From Gemmatimonadales bacterium (GTDB taxonomy: Bacteria > Gemmatimonadota > Gemmatimonadetes > Gemmatimonadales > GWC2-71-9), in the NCBI GenBank assembly GCA_004525055.1, contig SPDF01000010.1, positions 1-17,029 on the forward strand: a DNA stretch of 17,029 nt. The letters run 5' to 3'. This document shows, piece after piece, positions 14,786-17,029 of the stretch. The notes below the pieces were generated by a model, which ran no database searches, was not told where the DNA came from, and saw only the letters and a program-made list of their open reading frames with translations. The stretch's first letter is position 1, and each line of letters begins with the position of its first letter. A program made the translations under genes and the position numbers.

Positions 14786-14828
14786 CCTCACCCCCTGACC
14801 CCCTCCCCACCCTGTGGCGAGGGGGAGT
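14786..14828. repeat. Dispersed C-rich stem-loop repeat, copy 2
   Basis: It opens CCTCACCCCCTGACCCCCTC, nearly identical to the opening of copy 1 at 2901. CCCCCTCCCCAC (14799-14810) pairs with GTGGCGAGGGGG (14814-14825), with one mismatch and a 3-nt loop CCT. It lies in the 80-bp gap between two - strand genes, downstream of the metallopeptidase and upstream of plsC, where it could act as a factor-independent or attenuating hairpin. Loop and inner stem differ from copy 1 while the outer CCTCACCCCCTG is kept. That suggests a repeat family rather than chance. Confidence 0.75.
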
Positions 14829-14836
14829 GCGGGCAA

Positions 14837-17002
14837 CTACTGTAGCCGTTCCGTGCGCGATCGCGCCCGATCCGACAGCATCACGTCCAGCGGTCCAGTG
14901 GCGGTGCCGATCGTCACGCTGCCGCCCCGCCCCAGGGAGAGGATCTGCCCGGTGGTCGCGTCGCGAATGACGGCGAGCGGGTACTCCGCGGCGTTCCAAC
15001 GGATGGTGGAGGCAGTACCGGAGCGCTCTAAGCGGATATTGGCGGGGCGGCCAGCCGCGCCGGCGCCGGTCGTCGCCGCGGTGGTGCGAAGGCCGCGGCT
15101 GTCGAGCTGCAGGCGGCTGAGCGAGCCACGCACCATCCGGAGCGGCACCGCAAAGGCGAACTGCTCCTCGTTGCCTGGCGCGTCGGCCACCGGCGTTCCG
15201 CTGAATGCGAGGCGGAACGCCTCTCCACCGGTGGCATCGAAGCCCTGTAACAGGTTCGGACCGGCGGCCAGCGGGAGTAGCGCCTCGGTCGTTGCCTCGA
15301 AAGCCGGCTCGAGAATCACCTCGCCGTTCCGAATGCTTCCCCACACGATCAGGCTCGGCTCCCTGACGCTACCCGTTTGAACCACGGAGGCAAATCCACG
15401 CTGGTTCATCACGCCCAGGTAGGTGTAGTCGCTGATCCACTTGTTGCCGCAGTAGCCCATGATATCGGTGGAGGTCGGCGCCTTCAACGCGCCGGTCCCC
15501 TTGTCGTAGCCCCACTGACCTGTCAGCCCGCCACTATAGGGGTAGTTCGGGTCGGAGGAACTGACGCCGCCGCAGGGGGCGTGCGACCGTCCGAAATTGT
15601 GCCCCAGCTCGTGCGACACCACACCCGACGCGCTGGGCAGCTTGTCCCAACCCACCGATGTCCGACCCGGCACGTACCCATACCCGGCGATGCCGCCGCC
15701 GTAGGGCACGGAGATCACGCCGAAGTAGTTCTTGGTGCCTCCCTCCGCGGCTCGGAGCGCGTTGATCTCGCTGAGGATCCGGAGCCAGACGCCGTTCCCG
15801 TCGCCCGACTGGATCTGGGCGGTATCACTGTAGGTGTACGGGGCGCGCACATCGGCGAGGACCGTGCTGAGTGGGTGCATCCGCACGGTCTCGTCGAGGA
15901 ACTGCGCGACGTTCCCCGCGGTCACGTTGCCCGTGCTGTTGTCGGAGGTCCGGAGAACCGGCACAAACCGTATGTCGAGCGTGGCTACCGTGCGCAGGTT
16001 GAGTGTGGTCGGGGTGGCATCGGACGGGTAGTCGTTGTCGCCATCGTTCGACTCGGCAATGACGTTGGCGGGGTCGACATCGAGGACAATATCAAGCCCC
16101 GACTGCAGCAGCGATGCGGGGAGCGTGGCGTTCCAGGTGCGGGACAACACCCCCTGGCTGCCCACCGTGTCGGTCGGGGCGCTCGACGCCGGTGCTGGGA
16201 TCGTGACGGTCTGAATCAACGCGCCCGCCCGGTAAAATCGGGCCCGAACATCAGGTGCGGCCGTGTTGGCCTGATTCGCGACGACGAACACCCGCAAGAG
16301 CCCATCACGGCCCGCCACCAGGGGAACGGCGCGGTCGTACGTCTGCACACTCTGCGTGACGTAGAACCCGTCAATCCGGAGGTTCATGGAGGTAGCCGAT
16401 CGGGCGGCGTATGCCACCGATGCGGACGCGGCGCCGCTGCTTGAGACCGAGACCTGCTGGCTGAGCGGAGTCGGGTCATAGAGCGGGCTGGATCCGGCGA
16501 CGGCAGCTCCCACGGTGTAGGTGCCCGGCGCGAGCCCGGTGAGTATGGCGTTGCCGGTGTGCGTGGAGGAGTACCCTGCAGGGCCTGCAATGGTGACGAC
16601 ACCGGCGACGGCCGCTGGCAAGCCACTGATGGTCAGGCTGAGCGAGCCCGGCGTGGCGGTATACACCACGCTGGCGGAGGCGGAACCGCCCGCGGTGACC
16701 TTGGCGGTCTGTGTCGTCGGCAGGGGAACAAATGCCGCACCGCCGTCGCTCACGTCGACCGCCGTAATCGTGTAGCTGCCGGGGGGGAGGTCATCGAGGG
16801 TCGTGTCCGAGGGGCCAACCAATTGGCTGAAGCCGTTGGGCCCCGACACCGTGACGCTGGCGACGGCGGCCGGCGGGAGCCCGGTCACGCCGATGCCCAA
16901 GGCGCCAATCAAGGGCCCGGTGGCGTCCTTCCCTCCGCAGGCCGCCGCGGAGAGGAGCAGCAGGGTCGGGAGCGTGCGGGTTGGTAGTTTGGAAAAGGTC
17001 AT
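14837..17002 (-). CDS. Secreted lipoprotein metallopeptidase with metzincin zinc site
   Basis: This 721-residue exported protein starts with a lipoprotein-type signal (LLLLSAAAC, Cys22). Two tandem Ig/PEGA-like repeats follow (about 35-116 and 118-200), each with GLPxAAV, a V-x-GP-x-G-[FY] strand, L-x-PG-x-YT and a closing ASV-x-Y strand. Next is a CARDB-like beta domain (about 207-325, ending in PANVIAESNDGDNDYP). The peptidase domain has HELGHNFGRSH (His464, Glu465, His468, His474) and a downstream Met-turn DIMGYC (Met515), which is the metzincin HExxHxxGxxH plus Met pattern. The rest (about 550-721) is probably beta-rich. The likely role is extracellular protein degradation from the cell surface. 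There is no Shine-Dalgarno before the ATG. No pro-region or T9SS-type C-terminal sorting domain is evident. Confidence 0.88.
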   Translation of the reverse strand: MTFSKLPTRTLPTLLLLSAAACGGKDATGPLIGALGIGVTGLPPAAVASVTVSGPNGFSQLVGPSDTTLDDLPPGSYTITAVDVSDGGAAFVPLPTTQTAKVTAGGSASASVVYTATPGSLSLTISGLPAAVAGVVTIAGPAGYSSTHTGNAILTGLAPGTYTVGAAVAGSSPLYDPTPLSQQVSVSSSGAASASVAYAARSATSMNLRIDGFYVTQSVQTYDRAVPLVAGRDGLLRVFVVANQANTAAPDVRARFYRAGALIQTVTIPAPASSAPTDTVGSQGVLSRTWNATLPASLLQSGLDIVLDVDPANVIAESNDGDNDYPSDATPTTLNLRTVATLDIRFVPVLRTSDNSTGNVTAGNVAQFLDETVRMHPLSTVLADVRAPYTYSDTAQIQSGDGNGVWLRILSEINALRAAEGGTKNYFGVISVPYGGGIAGYGYVPGRTSVGWDKLPSASGVVSHELGHNFGRSHAPCGGVSSSDPNYPYSGGLTGQWGYDKGTGALKAPTSTDIMGYCGNKWISDYTYLGVMNQRGFASVVQTGSVREPSLIVWGSIRNGEVILEPAFEATTEALLPLAAGPNLLQGFDATGGEAFRLAFSGTPVADAPGNEEQFAFAVPLRMVRGSLSRLQLDSRGLRTTAATTGAGAAGRPANIRLERSGTASTIRWNAAEYPLAVIRDATTGQILSLGRGGSVTIGTATGPLDVMLSDRARSRTERLQ

Positions 17003-17029
17003 GGGAAGGAACGGGGCAACCCACGTGCC

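Noticed and set aside
15377..16444. 355-codon + strand frame opposite the metallopeptidase
   Set aside because: The - strand frame has a signal, repeats and a zinc motif; this one is Arg/Gly/Val-rich with no recognisable domain.
1..17029. CRISPR arrays, tRNA or rRNA genes, transposases, phage genes, toxin-antitoxin or defence genes
   Set aside because: I looked on both strands and saw no spaced repeats, no tRNA-like cloverleaf and no matching protein motifs.

Overview
The window is GC-rich (clearly above 60% by eye), almost fully coding and carries long spurious antisense ORFs. The gene types, and the short C-rich stem-loops between genes, suggest a Gemmatimonadota-type bacterium. This is an inference from gene content and style; no rRNA or marker gene is present to prove it. 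I see no tRNA, rRNA, CRISPR array, insertion sequence or prophage gene.

Left region (1-6395, + strand). A run of overlapping genes starts with a membrane-anchored M23 peptidase cut by the window edge, then a bactofilin. Next are a BMP/PnrA-type substrate-binding lipoprotein, a Nif3/YbgI-type metalloprotein, and a nucleoside-type ABC importer (one double ATPase and two permeases). The first four genes overlap each other. A 98-bp gap holding a stem-loop separates them from the ATPase, and the last three genes overlap again. This joins cell-wall shaping to a nucleoside-type uptake system with its binding protein encoded upstream.

Middle region (6396-6935). This part has no intact gene. A 134-bp imperfect palindrome follows the last permease. 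After it, on the - strand, lies a wrecked aquaporin/MIP gene: its first ~45 codons are joined out of frame to its last ~45.

Right + strand region (6936-14003). It holds a DinB-superfamily protein, a small DUF5661-like protein and an arginase with a full manganese ligand set. Then come a seven-helix membrane protein fused to a PI-PLC-like domain, and a tight cassette of a GMC/cholesterol-oxidase-like flavoenzyme, a PEBP (YbhB-like) protein, a DUF302 protein and an unrecognised 144-residue protein. Several of these families act on or bind lipids or small hydrophobic molecules, so a lipid-related role for this stretch is possible but unproven.

Right - strand region (14007-17002). A PlsC-type acyltransferase converges on the cassette with a 3-bp gap. 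Upstream of it on the - strand is a large secreted lipoprotein metallopeptidase with a metzincin zinc site, behind two Ig-like repeats and a CARDB-like domain. The gap between them holds a second copy of the stem-loop seen at 2901.

I do not see a clear new defence or mobile system. The most interesting points are the membrane-PLC fusion, the GMC-PEBP-DUF302-unknown cassette, the dispersed palindromes, and Nif3 lying within a nucleoside transporter operon.
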